A stretch of DNA of 64,000 nucleotides. Source: Candidatus Hamiltonella defensa 5AT (Acyrthosiphon pisum) (GTDB taxonomy: Bacteria > Pseudomonadota > Gammaproteobacteria > Enterobacterales > Enterobacteriaceae). The position numbers were made by a program, and so were the translations under genes. Numbering within the stretch: the stretch's first letter is position 1; each line of letters begins with the position of its first letter. The notes beneath the pieces were generated by a model. The model searched no databases. It was given only the letters and a program-made list of their open reading frames with translations, and was not told the DNA's origin. Shown here one piece after another: positions 28,099 through 37,283 of the stretch. The stretch is taken from contig NC_012751.1 in NCBI RefSeq assembly GCF_000021705.1, positions 1,287,906 to 1,351,905 on the forward strand. Reading direction: 5' to 3'.

Positions 28099-29395
28099 AC
28101 ATCACCCCTTGTACCTGATATTGGATGGCGGCGTTATCCTGATTGATCAGCAAGGCGATTTTTTTTATTCTCATCCCTGGCAGTTCACTCTCTTTAAAGA
28201 TCATTCTCGGAGGAATCGCGCTCTCATAGCTGAAATTCATTTCCCGCCAGTTCGGCAAGGGAAAGTCGATGCCCTGTTCGTCTGTTGTCTTTTCCGCAAA
28301 AGGCACCTCCGTTAACGTGAACCTGAGATTATTGCGTTGCAATAATGTCATGAGCTTGTCTAACTGATGTGACAGTGGCAGTAACGGGTCATCGCCTTCG
28401 GGTATGGCATGGATGGGAAGAAAGAAAACGGCGGCCCCGGTTTGTTTTCCGTTAAAGCGGGGGGTCACCGAATAACGTTTTTCCACACTCCATTTAAAAT
28501 CCATCGCGCCCACAGCAGAGCCCTCAAGCCGAGCAAAAAGCAGTTCCGCCTTATCATGAAAACACGTGATCTGAGCGGGGATCCACCCGCCTAATGACAA
28601 AGGGATGTCCTGTATTTTTTTGTCGCATCCTTCAATAAAATGTTGAACAGACGGTTTATCTACCCAAGGGGGCTTTAAGCTGAGAAGGGCCGATTGATAG
28701 CGAGCGGCTCTATTGATGTCGTCGGCTAATTTTTGTTTTTCTACTGCCATTAAACGGGCTTTATTTTCTTGATGATCCCAATATTCATTCAAAAAATAGA
28801 GCACACTCAGGATAAAAATAAAAAAAGACGCCCAAAAAATCTTTTCCTTTTGGGTCAGTCCCCAGGTCAAGGGTTTAAGCCTGAATTCTTTTTTCAGATT
28901 TTTAACGGCCAGTACGTCCGACAAAGCCATCTCATCGGTCACCCATAAAAACCGTTTGTCTCCAAACACCTTCACTTCCCCCTCGCCTTGGGATAAACGG
29001 GCCGTCATATCCACCACCTCTTGCTCCAAGGCCTCTGCATGCACGATTTTATCGGTCCAGGGCATGACCAACCCACCTGTAGAAGCAATCACAATATAAT
29101 GATCCTCCATTGACTCTACTGGGATCACGGCCAGCCATTTACCTGAAATCAAGGACACCAATGACACCGCCAGTGAATATTTTCCTTTGAGTGGGACAGA
29201 AAATTTGGGCGCGAAGCCTGCTTGAATAGATCCGTTTTGCCGGATGGCGACCACATCCAGGTGTTCTCTTTTCCCAATGGCTTTCACTTCTTTCATAAAA
29301 TGTAAGTCCCCTTTAATCGCCCGCCATTCAAGGCCGACGACGAAGGACTTTTTGTTGTAAGTCACAATATGGATTGGTTTTTTTTCGTGGGACAT
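28085..29395 (-). CDS. pilO: Pilus assembly protein PilO
   Basis: 436 residues with one membrane segment (about 193-212, KIFWASFFIFILSVLYFLNE). The N-terminal cytoplasmic part has an actin-like/PilM-type character and the C-terminal part is periplasmic, as in R64 PilO (about 430). It links cytoplasmic and periplasmic sides of the pilus base. Only a weak Shine-Dalgarno is visible. A divergent toxin-antitoxin pair separates it from pilN, so pilO-to-traK may now depend on a new promoter or on read-through. Confidence 0.85.
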   Translation of the reverse strand: MSHEKKPIHIVTYNKKSFVVGLEWRAIKGDLHFMKEVKAIGKREHLDVVAIRQNGSIQAGFAPKFSVPLKGKYSLAVSLVSLISGKWLAVIPVESMEDHYIVIASTGGLVMPWTDKIVHAEALEQEVVDMTARLSQGEGEVKVFGDKRFLWVTDEMALSDVLAVKNLKKEFRLKPLTWGLTQKEKIFWASFFIFILSVLYFLNEYWDHQENKARLMAVEKQKLADDINRAARYQSALLSLKPPWVDKPSVQHFIEGCDKKIQDIPLSLGGWIPAQITCFHDKAELLFARLEGSAVGAMDFKWSVEKRYSVTPRFNGKQTGAAVFFLPIHAIPEGDDPLLPLSHQLDKLMTLLQRNNLRFTLTEVPFAEKTTDEQGIDFPLPNWREMNFSYESAIPPRMIFKESELPGMRIKKIALLINQDNAAIQYQVQGVMYGKP

Positions 29396-29458
29396 AAATG
29401 ACTCTTTATTATGCTAAAAAAATAGGGTGATTTATACCATTTCAGGTATATTTAACTT

Positions 29459-29839
29459 ATGATCACAAAAGAAAAACGCCTTTTCTGGATTGGAAGCAGC
29501 AAAAAAGATTTGATGGCTCTTCCTAAAGATGTGCGCAAATTCTTCGGGCATGCCTTGGATTTCTCTCAACGAGGGGAGCAGCATGACTCAGCAAAAGTAA
29601 TGAAAGGTTTCGGGGGAACCCGTGTTCTGGAAATCGTTAAAAACGATATGGCTGGTACTTATAGAGCGTTTTAGACAGTCAAATTTGAAGAAGCGATGTT
29701 CGTTTTACATTGTTTTCAAAAAAAGAGTAAAAGTGGCATTGCTACTCCAAAAGAGGAGATGAAGATCATTCACGCCAGGCTAAAAGTAGCTGAGGCTTTT
29801 GCGAAGAGGTTAAAAAATCATGACAAAAGAAATCATTGA
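29459..29839 (+). pseudogene. RelE/HigB-like toxin with nonsense mutation
   Basis: Gp49/HigB-type mRNA interferase. The first 71 residues (RLFWIGSSKKDLMALPKDVRK..) end at TAG (29672-29674), but the same frame continues with TVKFEEAMFVLHCFQKKSK and ATPKEEMKIIHARLK to 29839, the normal family C-terminus. The conserved YTVKF motif lost its Tyr codon to TAG. It overlaps the antitoxin start by 20 bp. A single point mutation thus disarmed the toxin. Confidence 0.85.
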
Positions 29840-30158
29840 CGGCATCGAAGTCGAAATTTGTTCCAACAATATCTTTTCCGATCTTGGTTTACCCAATCCC
29901 GATAAACTAAAAATAAAATCGGGTTTAGTGATTGAAATCACGAAGGCTCTACGTAAGCTGGGTCTGACGCAGAGTCAGGCTGCTCACCGTATGTGCATTA
30001 CACAAGCTAAAGTCTCCGGTATGTTAAAAGGAGATTTTTCCAATCTATCTGAACGCAAGCTGATGGATTGTTTAAATCGTCTCTGTTACGATATCGAAAT
30101 TAAGGTAAAACCTACTTCTGAATCTCTCGGGCATTTACTCTTTTGCGTTGCTTCTTAA
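29820..30158 (+). CDS. XRE-family antitoxin (HigA type)
   Basis: 112-residue antitoxin with a helix-turn-helix (LGLTQSQAAHRMCITQAKVSGMLKG, split as Q-S-Q-A-A turn), followed by LSERKLMDCLNRLCYDIEI. It normally neutralises the upstream RelE/HigB-like toxin and represses the operon. It is intact while the toxin has a stop codon. The pair sits on the plus strand between pilN and pilO of a minus-strand operon and was evidently inserted there. Confidence 0.88.
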   Translation: MTKEIIDGIEVEICSNNIFSDLGLPNPDKLKIKSGLVIEITKALRKLGLTQSQAAHRMCITQAKVSGMLKGDFSNLSERKLMDCLNRLCYDIEIKVKPTSESLGHLLFCVAS

Positions 30159-30169
30159 AGAATTTTTTA

Positions 30170-31534
30170 CTAACGCAATAAAGGGGTAATGGTGATCACA
30201 AAAGATTCTTTTTTGCTTTTCCCTGACATCCCTCCCCCGAATAAAAAATGGCGGGAGGAACCGACCCCTCGTTGACTCCCATCTTGAATATTTTGTTCAA
30301 AACCACTCATGAGAACCGTCTCGCCTGGCTTGAGCCATACCCGTTGTGGAATAGAGCGGGAGGCGGTATCGGGGGCTTCGATGCTTTCAGTTTTGTTCCT
30401 GTTCTCTATTCTTCTCAGCCGATTGAGCGATGAGATGTCCATCATCATCGTCAGCATCATTTTTTCATTATCCGCCAATATTTTTGGCATGATATTGATG
30501 TTGGTACCGGTCGTAATTTCACCCGGCTCCAGTGATTGAACGGGTTCAGCGCCCGTCGTTGTGTTGCCCGTAGTGACCGACGTTTTGCGCAAATAAGTGG
30601 TTTGCTTTCCAATTTGCATCCCAGCAGTGGCTAAGTTCGTGGTCATGATAGACAGCGTTTTCACATCCGATACCTTGACCTGCTCAGATAAGGCCTGCAA
30701 TAAAAATTGTGACCCCGCCCATTGCGACGCTCTCCCCGTGGCCGTTTGCAAAATTTCAAACCCCCCATTGGCCAAATTCGATCCCGCATTAAAGTCATTC
30801 GCCACATGAATCCCGTATTTTCCTGACAGGGATTTAAAAATCACATTCCAGTCAATGCTTAACTGGTCAGCCGTCTCCGTGTGCACGGTGTACACCACCA
30901 CTTTAAGCAAGACCTGTTTCGACAGCTTGATATTTTCATCTCGCAGGTACTCCCCAATGCGGTTGACCACTTCGGGAACATCTGTCACCACCACCACCCC
31001 TGAGGTTTGATTGAGACTGAGCCGCCCCACGCCCGGGGTTAACATGCTTTCCGCGGTTTTTTGGATATCGCCGTAGAGGTCATTGGCCATTTCGGTTTGT
31101 TGGGAGGTACTTGAGCCGCTACTCGATCCGCCGCCGCCTGTGCTACTTTGAGTGGATAAACCACTCTTTTGATGATTCTTGAGCGAATATTTCGCATTGG
31201 TCGGATCGATGTTAAAACGACGGGTTTCCAGATAAAAAAGCGTGATTTCTTCATTTTTGACCCGCCATGAAATGCCTAAACGGGCGGTCACCATATCCAG
31301 CAAACCCGCCACCTTGCCAGAGTAAGCGACATCAGTGATCGTACTGTTCATCGAGGCTGTTTCTGAATTCAAGCGACTCGTCTGAATGTCCACCGACGGC
31401 AAAGGCATCATGCCGTTGTTATCCAGCGGAGGAACGGGCGAAGGCCCCCTATCCCTATTCTGAATGTGATCCTGTCCACCTCTACTGGAAGTCCCTCTGC
31501 TGAGCAATGCCGCGGCATCTGGGGAAATTTTCAC
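30170..31534 (-). CDS. pilN: Secretin PilN, main part lacking its own signal
   Basis: 454 residues forming the outer-membrane secretin ring of the pilus. The N1-like domain (VVVVTDVPEVVNRIGEYL), a Gly/Ser-rich loop, and the C-terminal secretin domain with GEITTGTNINIMPKI, PQRVWLKPGETVLMSG and the closing FVITITPLLR are all present. The GTG start at 31534 overlaps the stop of the small lipoprotein frame (31531-31731), which carries the signal peptide and N-terminus expected for PilN. R64 PilN is about 560 residues, so both frames together make one gene. Unless ribosomes slip, this part would stay in the cytoplasm. Confidence 0.85.
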   Translation of the reverse strand: MKISPDAAALLSRGTSSRGGQDHIQNRDRGPSPVPPLDNNGMMPLPSVDIQTSRLNSETASMNSTITDVAYSGKVAGLLDMVTARLGISWRVKNEEITLFYLETRRFNIDPTNAKYSLKNHQKSGLSTQSSTGGGGSSSGSSTSQQTEMANDLYGDIQKTAESMLTPGVGRLSLNQTSGVVVVTDVPEVVNRIGEYLRDENIKLSKQVLLKVVVYTVHTETADQLSIDWNVIFKSLSGKYGIHVANDFNAGSNLANGGFEILQTATGRASQWAGSQFLLQALSEQVKVSDVKTLSIMTTNLATAGMQIGKQTTYLRKTSVTTGNTTTGAEPVQSLEPGEITTGTNINIMPKILADNEKMMLTMMMDISSLNRLRRIENRNKTESIEAPDTASRSIPQRVWLKPGETVLMSGFEQNIQDGSQRGVGSSRHFLFGGGMSGKSKKESFVITITPLLR

Positions 31535-31731
31535 CCGGGAACCGGATTAATCCATTGCTCTTGATAAAATTTCACCACGGGACGCGCCGTTGAGGCGTCT
31601 TTCAGTAGAGCACTGACCTTATCCGAATCTGTTTGAGCGGCCTTCATCACGTTATCAATGCGACGATGCACTGCACAGCCAGAAAGAAAGAGCGCAATGC
31701 TCAGGCAACCCCCCCAAAATGGCCTGTTCAT
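31531..31731 (-). CDS. pilN: PilN N-terminal lipoprotein leader, separated by a frame change
   Basis: 66 residues with a lipoprotein signal (LFLSGC, Cys19) and a mature start AVHRRIDNVMKAAQTDSDKV...EQWINPVPG, the usual beginning of R64-type PilN secretins. The frame ends in TGA within GGGTGAAA, where the secretin frame begins with an overlapping GTG. A one-base indel at CCCGGG would fuse them. It begins with an ATGA overlap with the TcpQ-like gene. Confidence 0.75.
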   Translation of the reverse strand: MNRPFWGGCLSIALFLSGCAVHRRIDNVMKAAQTDSDKVSALLKDASTARPVVKFYQEQWINPVPG

Positions 31732-32033
31732 GAGTGTCTCTCCTGGTCATCGACTTTGAGCAGACATTGTGTCGTATTGATCCCTGCAAATAGAGGCACC
31801 GTGGCCTTGGCATATAAACGAAATATTCCATTCAAGGCGTCACGGAAAGTGCCAGAAAAGGATAAAGGCGCATCTATTCTGTAATTGGTGTCTGTGTCCC
31901 AAATGAGGCTCCATGTTCTCTTTTTGTCAGGGAGGCACTTTTCCTGCTCAACCCATAAATATAAAGTCTCTTTGAGCGTCGAGCCCTTTTGCGCTCGCCA
32001 GTTTTTCTCTGTTTGAATGGGCGTTTTAGGCAT
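31728..32033 (-). CDS. pilL: TcpQ-domain pilus protein (PilL C-terminal type)
   Basis: 101 residues matching the toxin-coregulated pilus biosynthesis Q domain: KNWRAQKGSTLKETLYLWVE, WSLIWDTDTNYRIDAPLSFSG and the closing CLLKV. In R64 PilL this domain follows a longer lipoprotein N-terminus; here it has its own Shine-Dalgarno (AAGGGA) and start and lacks a signal peptide. It normally binds the secretin. It may be a detached half of PilL together with the lipoprotein at 32071-32310. Confidence 0.72.
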   Translation of the reverse strand: MPKTPIQTEKNWRAQKGSTLKETLYLWVEQEKCLPDKKRTWSLIWDTDTNYRIDAPLSFSGTFRDALNGIFRLYAKATVPLFAGINTTQCLLKVDDQERHS

Positions 32034-32070
32034 GGAGTCCCTTTTTTGAACTGTCAGTTTTACTGTCTTA

Positions 32071-32310
32071 TTAAAGAAGCCGCCTTGCGCTGCCGTGGGG
32101 ATTCCTGTCCGGTTTGACCTGATTTCCAGGAGCGAAATCCCTGATTCCGCTGGCTTGCTGGAGTCTCTGTTGTGCCAAGGCTATCTTTTTGCTGTGGAGG
32201 TGTATTTGCGACTCAATCAATGTCACAGGCGCTGTGTTCTCATGGTGAGAGCGAGAGCCGCTACAACCCGCCAAACAGAGTAAAAAAAACAGAATCAGGA
32301 TGAGTTTCAT
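32071..32310 (-). CDS. Small lipoprotein upstream of the TcpQ-like gene
   Basis: 79 residues starting MKLILILFFLLCLAGC with a clean lipobox (Cys16). The mature part is a short helix (TLIESQIHLHSKKIALAQQ) and a basic tail. The position suggests a PilL N-terminal half or PilI/K-like component. A start 20 codons upstream is possible but would bury the signal. Exact identity is unknown. Confidence 0.6.
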   Translation of the reverse strand: MKLILILFFLLCLAGCSGSRSHHENTAPVTLIESQIHLHSKKIALAQQRLQQASGIRDFAPGNQVKPDRNPHGSARRLL

Positions 32311-32660
32311 GGAGAGAGAGGCCTTGAGTCTCCTTTGTTGAGACAGCCTTTTTTCTTGAGAAAAGCCCATAAGGTTTGAAAAAAAGAGGGGGTTTTCTTG
32401 GAAAGCGCTTTTCTAATCAAACGTCGCCGTCTTTTTTGTTCTTGCGCTCTGTCTTGTTTTTTCATCTTTTTTTCGCCTCTTCTTACGTTAACTATGGAAG
32501 CCCCTGGAAATCGTCCTTTTTTTCTGGTCAGGTCCGCTTTGGGGAAATTCAGGCAAAAAGCCGGCTGACGCTTAACGCCTAAAAAATATTTTTAATAAAG
32601 TGAAAAGGATTTTGCTGGTGAAAAAGAAATGGGGTCTTGTTTGATGGGCTTAAAAACCCC

Positions 32661-33125
32661 TTATTGAATGGCCTCTAAAAAAGCCAGGAATAGGGCGGTT
32701 CTCGCGTGCGCCTCTTTTTTTTGAACAATGTTTTTAATTTGTTCTTTTTGACTTTCTTTAAGGGAAGTCGTGATTTTATGATTTGTCCTGGTTTCGTCAT
32801 TCATGCAAAGGGGGAAGCGCATGATTTCCTGCATCACAGCTTCTCGAATCGGGACAATGGTATTGGCAAATCTCACCAGATGACTGATGCCAGCGCAATG
32901 CTCTATCTTTCTGGTAGGGATCTTCTCAGGATCGAAACAAGTAAATAAATACCCTTTAAAGAGGGGTTCAATCACAGCTCTCTTATTTTTTCTATCAAGA
33001 CGTTGACGCCAGGTTTGAATAGAAGGACTTAATGAATGAACCTCAATTTGTATCAAGGCTTGCTGCGCTTTATAAAGATTACTGCAACCTGATTTGTGAC
33101 AGGTGAGATACCATTTTTTTTCCAT
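32661..33125 (-). CDS. NusG/RfaH-family antiterminator (TraB-like)
   Basis: 154 residues. The N-terminal domain follows RfaH closely: WYLTCHKSGCSNLYKAQQALIQ, then EPLFKGYLFTCFDPEKIP and HCAGISHLVRFANTIVPI. The C-terminal part (110-154) is helical and charged and does not look like a KOW barrel, a known feature of specialised paralogs such as RfaH in its closed form. IncI plasmids carry a NusG-like TraB needed for transfer-gene expression. It is first in the pil operon, so it probably promotes read-through of the 17-kb transcript. About 350 bp to the next gene hold no other frame. Confidence 0.82.
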   Translation of the reverse strand: MEKKWYLTCHKSGCSNLYKAQQALIQIEVHSLSPSIQTWRQRLDRKNKRAVIEPLFKGYLFTCFDPEKIPTRKIEHCAGISHLVRFANTIVPIREAVMQEIMRFPLCMNDETRTNHKITTSLKESQKEQIKNIVQKKEAHARTALFLAFLEAIQ

Positions 33126-33277
33126 ATCTATTTATCTTATCACCCCTTTTTTATAAGGCGCAGGCTCCGCCCAATTTAAACCCAGTGATTTCTGGTTAAA
33201 TGTGATGAAATTAAAAACAGTTATTTTAGAAAAATAAAAAAAATTGAATTTTATTTATTATTTAATTTTTGCGTCGT

Positions 33278-33502
33278 CTACTCTGTTGAAAACTGCTTTC
33301 TCTCTTTCTCTGTACCTAAAATTTTTTTCAGTCTTTTTTGTGCATCATTCCCTGATTTTTCAATCAGATAACGAACAAATTCAGAAACCGTGACCGGTCT
33401 TCCAGCATAATGCCCGACATCAAGCACCATTTTATCCAAACGGTCACGTAATTCTGCGCCGATATAGACTGATTTTCCACGACGGGAAATTTGGTTAAAC
33501 AT
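33278..33502 (-). CDS. Ribbon-helix-helix regulator
   Basis: 74 residues with an RHH pattern: GKSVYIGAELRDRLDKMVLDVGHYAGRPVTVSEFVRYLIEK (strand, helix, GRPVT turn, helix). It resembles small plasmid transcriptional regulators or relaxosome accessory proteins. It lies upstream of the NusG-like gene in the same orientation and may regulate the pil/tra operon, by position only. It shows no damage. Confidence 0.7.
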   Translation of the reverse strand: MFNQISRRGKSVYIGAELRDRLDKMVLDVGHYAGRPVTVSEFVRYLIEKSGNDAQKRLKKILGTEKERKQFSTE

Positions 33503-33629
33503 GCATTAATTTCCTTAGGGAAATGAAATCATTTTTTGTCAGACATGATGATGACTGATATTTTTTTAAATTAATATCGTGTAAATGATGATTTTTAGCT
33601 TAAAAATCTAAATTTTTTTAAAATAGAAT

Positions 33630-33651
33630 AAGGGCTGAAAAATCAGCCCTT
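33630..33651. other. Perfect 9-bp hairpin next to IS630 copy 1
   Basis: AAGGGCTGA, a four-A loop, then TCAGCCCTT. No long U-run follows on either strand, so terminator function is uncertain; it could also be an operator for the RHH gene. Confidence 0.4.
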
Positions 33652-33683
33652 GATATGAATATAACTAACAGTTAGGTTGTTTA

Positions 33684-34585
33684 TAGCTAAACGACATAAG
33701 AATAGTTACATAATATGTTCTGAAAACAAGGTATTGATGTCGCATTGAAGTTCTCTTCTTTTTCTTTTAGCTTGAGCCCATGTGTGCTCAATAGGGTTGA
33801 ACTCGGGCGAATAAGGAGGCAAATATTCAATAGAATGACCGGCGTTGAGAATGGCGTGTTGAATATCTTTTCGCTTGTGGAAAGAAGCGTTATCCATCAT
33901 CATCACGCACGGATGAGGAAGAGCGGGTAGGAGCAGCTGAGTGACCCAGGCATAAAAAACATCGCTGTTAATGGAGCAGTTAAAGAGGCCCACCGCGATG
34001 AGAGTGACCCCTAATAAGGCACCAATGACGTTAGTGCGGCCCTTAGCCTGCCAATCGTGAGTCCCAAAACAGCGTTGACCTCGTGTAGCGTATCCGTAGA
34101 GGCGGGGCATATCGTGAGCAAAGCCGCTCTCATCGAGATAAACCAGAGATTTACCCTGCTTTTGATACCCCGCGATTTTTTCCTGGAACCCCTGTCGTGC
34201 CTCTTCGTTTGCCTTGGGATGACGCAGAGTTTTTTTTATAGGTCAGACCCCATCTTTTCAATGCTTGCCAGATGGCTTTGGGGCACACCCCGAAACGGGC
34301 CGCCCGTTCCCGTTGATAGCTATCTGGATACTCTGCCACATCTTTGATAAACGCCTCTTTATCCATCTTGCCTCGACGCGGACCCGAGGGTTTCGGTTCT
34401 ATTCGCTTGAGCCAACGCCTGAGAGTATCTGTACCTACGTGAAAACGCTTCGCCGTTGCTCTGATGCTCAGTCCTTCTTTCTCTCGAATACTCAGGACTT
34501 TTTGACGAAAATCCACTGAATAACTCATAGTGACCTCATGCTAATTAGTTCTTTATATTGTAACTAAAATTAAATCGCTTAGCTA
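33684..34585 (-). mobile_element. IS630-family element, copy 1
   Basis: 902 bp between TA dinucleotides (33682-33683 and 34586-34587), the target duplication typical of IS630/mariner. Ends begin TAGCTAA(A/G)CGA and form imperfect inverted repeats. It truncates the phage capsid gene and joins it to the plasmid-type region. Confidence 0.92.
33706..34528 (-). CDS. IS630-family transposase, copy 1, in two frames
   Basis: The first frame (34528-34151) is the helix-turn-helix part: MSYSVDFRQKVLSIREKEG and LSIRATAKRFHVGTDTLRRWL. The second frame carries the DDE domain: YLDESGFAHD, MMMDNASFHKRKDI and LPPYSPEFNPIEHTWAQAK. They meet at an A8 tract; reading it as seven As yields one continuous protein of about 270 residues. 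Copies 2 and 3 have the same arrangement, so this is likely a programmed or slippage-based fusion rather than random decay. Confidence 0.88.
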
Positions 34586-35442
34586 TAAGCCGGATCAATG
34601 CTGTGTTTTAATGCCAATATTTCTTGCCACGTGAACTTGTCTACTGCTGCCGTATTCGTTGTCCCAGTCACCGAAGCTTCGAGTCCTTTGGGTTCCAGGG
34701 GAGTACCCGCACCACTGCCTTGCACCAGATATTTTGCTTCGCCGCGTCCCAGCCGTTGGGCAATACGCGCAGCCAAGTAGCCTTCAATATCAACGCCACT
34801 GTCTTGCAATAATTCATTGGAAACTTTAATCATTTTTGATGATAACTTTTTTGCGCCCAGGCTTGCCGTGCCAAAGGTAACATCCCCTTCACTGACCGCT
34901 GTATTTTCTGCTAGTAGTTCCCCCTCTTCGGCCGTGCCATCTGATGTACTCCACGTAATCGGCTGGCCGTCAGAGGTCATGAGAATTTGTGCGACACTGG
35001 CGATCCCACCATACGCTTTCATTGAATCGACGATTTTGTTTAACATCACTTTAGGAACGGTATAGCCGCCCTTGTCGTCGGGTGTTGTACCCTGTGCGCG
35101 AAGCTCTCGCAATGCTTGACGTTCTTCTGAACTCATCTCACCCAGCCCGCAACGCAAGAATTTTTCGAATGCCGCTGTGCGCCGTTCACCTTCATGTTCT
35201 GGGTTGCTTTTGTCCAAACTTTTGCGCTGTTCGTCGGCCCGTTCATCGACAATAGCCTGATCCAGTTGGCGCAATTCCTCTTCACGGGCAATCTGTTCAT
35301 CGAGGCTTTGTAATGACGTTTTGGCCTTATTCCACTCTGTACGTTGTTCATCCGTCCAGGCGTTATCGCCAATTTTTTCATTGAGCGCCCGCATATCCGT
35401 CGCAATAGTCTGGCGTTTTTGTTGCAGCTCGTGGAGTTTCAT
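34579..35442 (-). pseudogene. HK97-type major capsid protein, 3' truncated by IS630
   Basis: Residues 1-100 form the helical scaffold-like delta domain (MKLHELQQKRQTIATDMRAL...), removed by the protease in HK97. The capsid domain then starts around GGYTVPKVMLNKIVDSM and proceeds through SGAGTPLEPKGL to ALKHSIDPA, where the IS begins and adds YS and a stop. About 100 residues of the C-terminal fold are missing. The ATG at 35442 has an AAAGGA; an upstream frame start is rejected. No particle could form. Confidence 0.9.
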
Positions 35443-35452
35443 CTTGTATCCT

Positions 35453-36052
35453 TTAAACATTTAATAAAGTCAATAGCCGCTCGCGCGCCATTCGTTGGTT
35501 GATGGCGTGTTGCAGCACACCGGTTTCTTTTGCTTCCTGCCAGGCTTTTAGTGATCGGACAGCAGACTCCGTATCCTGATACGCGGGATAGGTGACGGGA
35601 CTGACATCGAAAAGCCGAGAAAAACGATGGATTTCACGTATTACAATGCCTTCGTCGTCTTCATACCAATGCTCACCATCGTGAGCAACGCGAAATCCAA
35701 AGGATGATTGGTCAATATCGCCTCGTCGCATTGGCTCCAGCACCAAATCGCGGATTGTCTGGGTATTGGGTGTACAGATGTCGTACTGCAAACCGCGTTC
35801 ATCCACCGATAACGCCAGTGTTCCGGCTACCGTACGACCCAAAATAAAATTAGCATCATGATTAAATAACGCTCTGACATCATCATTAAGCACGCCATCA
35901 AATGCGTTGGGCTTGATAATCTCTCTAAATCCCCATAATGGCTCTGAGCGACTATTAAAAACAGAGCCATAGCCAATAATTCGTGATGGCTGGGCATCCT
36001 GCTGTTCCGCCCTGATTTCTCCGCGGTAACAGCGCGTTTCCCTGTCAAGCAT
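35453..36052 (-). CDS. Prohead protease (HK97 type, U35)
   Basis: 199 residues. Serine protease that matures HK97-like capsids. Features seen are GYGSVFNSRSEPL near the start, EIIKPNAFDGVLNDDVRALFNHD (catalytic His in FNHD), SFGFRV (catalytic Ser region) and LFDVSPVTYPAY. The ATG at 36052 has GAGGAAA and overlaps the end of the portal gene. Intact, though its capsid substrate is cut. Confidence 0.9.
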   Translation of the reverse strand: MLDRETRCYRGEIRAEQQDAQPSRIIGYGSVFNSRSEPLWGFREIIKPNAFDGVLNDDVRALFNHDANFILGRTVAGTLALSVDERGLQYDICTPNTQTIRDLVLEPMRRGDIDQSSFGFRVAHDGEHWYEDDEGIVIREIHRFSRLFDVSPVTYPAYQDTESAVRSLKAWQEAKETGVLQHAINQRMARERLLTLLNV

Positions 36053-37283
36053 CGGCAATTTCCTCTTTGATTTTTTCTTTTGTCTCTTCATCGGTCGTTA
36101 AAGGGATTGGGTTGGCGGCATTGACGCTGACCAGCATCTCATCTAGCCCATCTACCGGATTCATATCTTCAAACGCGCGGGCTTCGTTACGGCTCATCCA
36201 GCCGTCGATAATCGCATAGTGATAAAATTGGGCGCGCTCTTGTGGCGTTCCGCGCATCAAGCCAGCAAGATTAAAGCGGACGTAAAAGCCCGCACGTCGT
36301 TCAGCGCGGGTAAATAGACGCCGGTTAAGCTCCTGCTCCCAATTAGCTACCCAAGGCATGATGCTGTAACGCACAAAGTGAATGGCTTGTGCAGTGATAT
36401 TGCTGTAGGTGGCTTTCTCCAAATCGTTAATCATATGCGACGGCAAATTAAAAATACCGGCAATCATGGAACGATTGAGTTTCATCATGTCAATGATTTG
36501 TGCATCGACTGGCGAAACGGTCAGCGCCTTGTAATCCAGGTCTGCCGGAAGAAGTAACGTTTTATTCTCCTCACGCCGTAATGCCAACATGGCATTGGTC
36601 CATAGCGCCTTTAATCGTAGCCAGCCGTCGTCTTTAATTTCTCCTTTGACTGAAACGATGCCGCTAGGTCGTCCATTAACGGCAAAGAAACTGGCCGTAT
36701 AGTGTTGGCCACTCATGCCGATGCCAATCGTATCAGCATGTTGCAAAATCGGACTTAACCCCATTTTCTGGTTATTGCCCAGTGCTTGAATGTGGATCAT
36801 ATCGTCCATCGATATCGCAAAATGGCCTTGTTCGTTGTAAACGCCGTAGGTATGGCGTCCTCCCGTATTCATCAGTGTGGTTTCCCACGGCATACAGGCT
36901 TCCAGTGATAGCACCTCGCCACGACGAGAGCGTATCACGCGCGTAAAACCATTGCCCCAGCCCAAAATATGCCGTTGAGTTAATTCACGCCACTTGTAAC
37001 TCGTTTGCCACGTATTTGGCTCATCATGAACCAGATAGAAAGCAGGATGATCGCGGGCAATATCGACGCCTTTATCCGTTTTTCTCATCACATGCAGCGG
37101 CATCTGGGCAATATTTGACGCTAGCACGGTGATACAGGAATAGACGGCGGCCAGTTTCAGTGCGGTTTCAGGATTAACGTAAGTCCTTGATCGGAATAGT
37201 CCGTCTGTCTCTGCCATCTCGGCAATTATGCCCGTTTTGGGGTTTTCCAGTGGTTCATGGCGGAAAATGGCATCAAGTAGCAT
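36045..37283 (-). CDS. Phage portal protein (HK97 family)
   Basis: 412 residues. Dodecameric portal through which DNA enters the head. It contains ALKLAAVYSCITVLASNIAQ, the HPAFYLVHDEPN and RSRRGEVLSLE segments, and SNITAQAIHFVRYSIMPW typical of HK97-like portals. GGAGGAG precedes the ATG. Order small membrane protein, portal, protease, capsid is the HK97 layout. Intact. Confidence 0.92.
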   Translation of the reverse strand: MLLDAIFRHEPLENPKTGIIAEMAETDGLFRSRTYVNPETALKLAAVYSCITVLASNIAQMPLHVMRKTDKGVDIARDHPAFYLVHDEPNTWQTSYKWRELTQRHILGWGNGFTRVIRSRRGEVLSLEACMPWETTLMNTGGRHTYGVYNEQGHFAISMDDMIHIQALGNNQKMGLSPILQHADTIGIGMSGQHYTASFFAVNGRPSGIVSVKGEIKDDGWLRLKALWTNAMLALRREENKTLLLPADLDYKALTVSPVDAQIIDMMKLNRSMIAGIFNLPSHMINDLEKATYSNITAQAIHFVRYSIMPWVANWEQELNRRLFTRAERRAGFYVRFNLAGLMRGTPQERAQFYHYAIIDGWMSRNEARAFEDMNPVDGLDEMLVSVNAANPIPLTTDEETKEKIKEEIADA

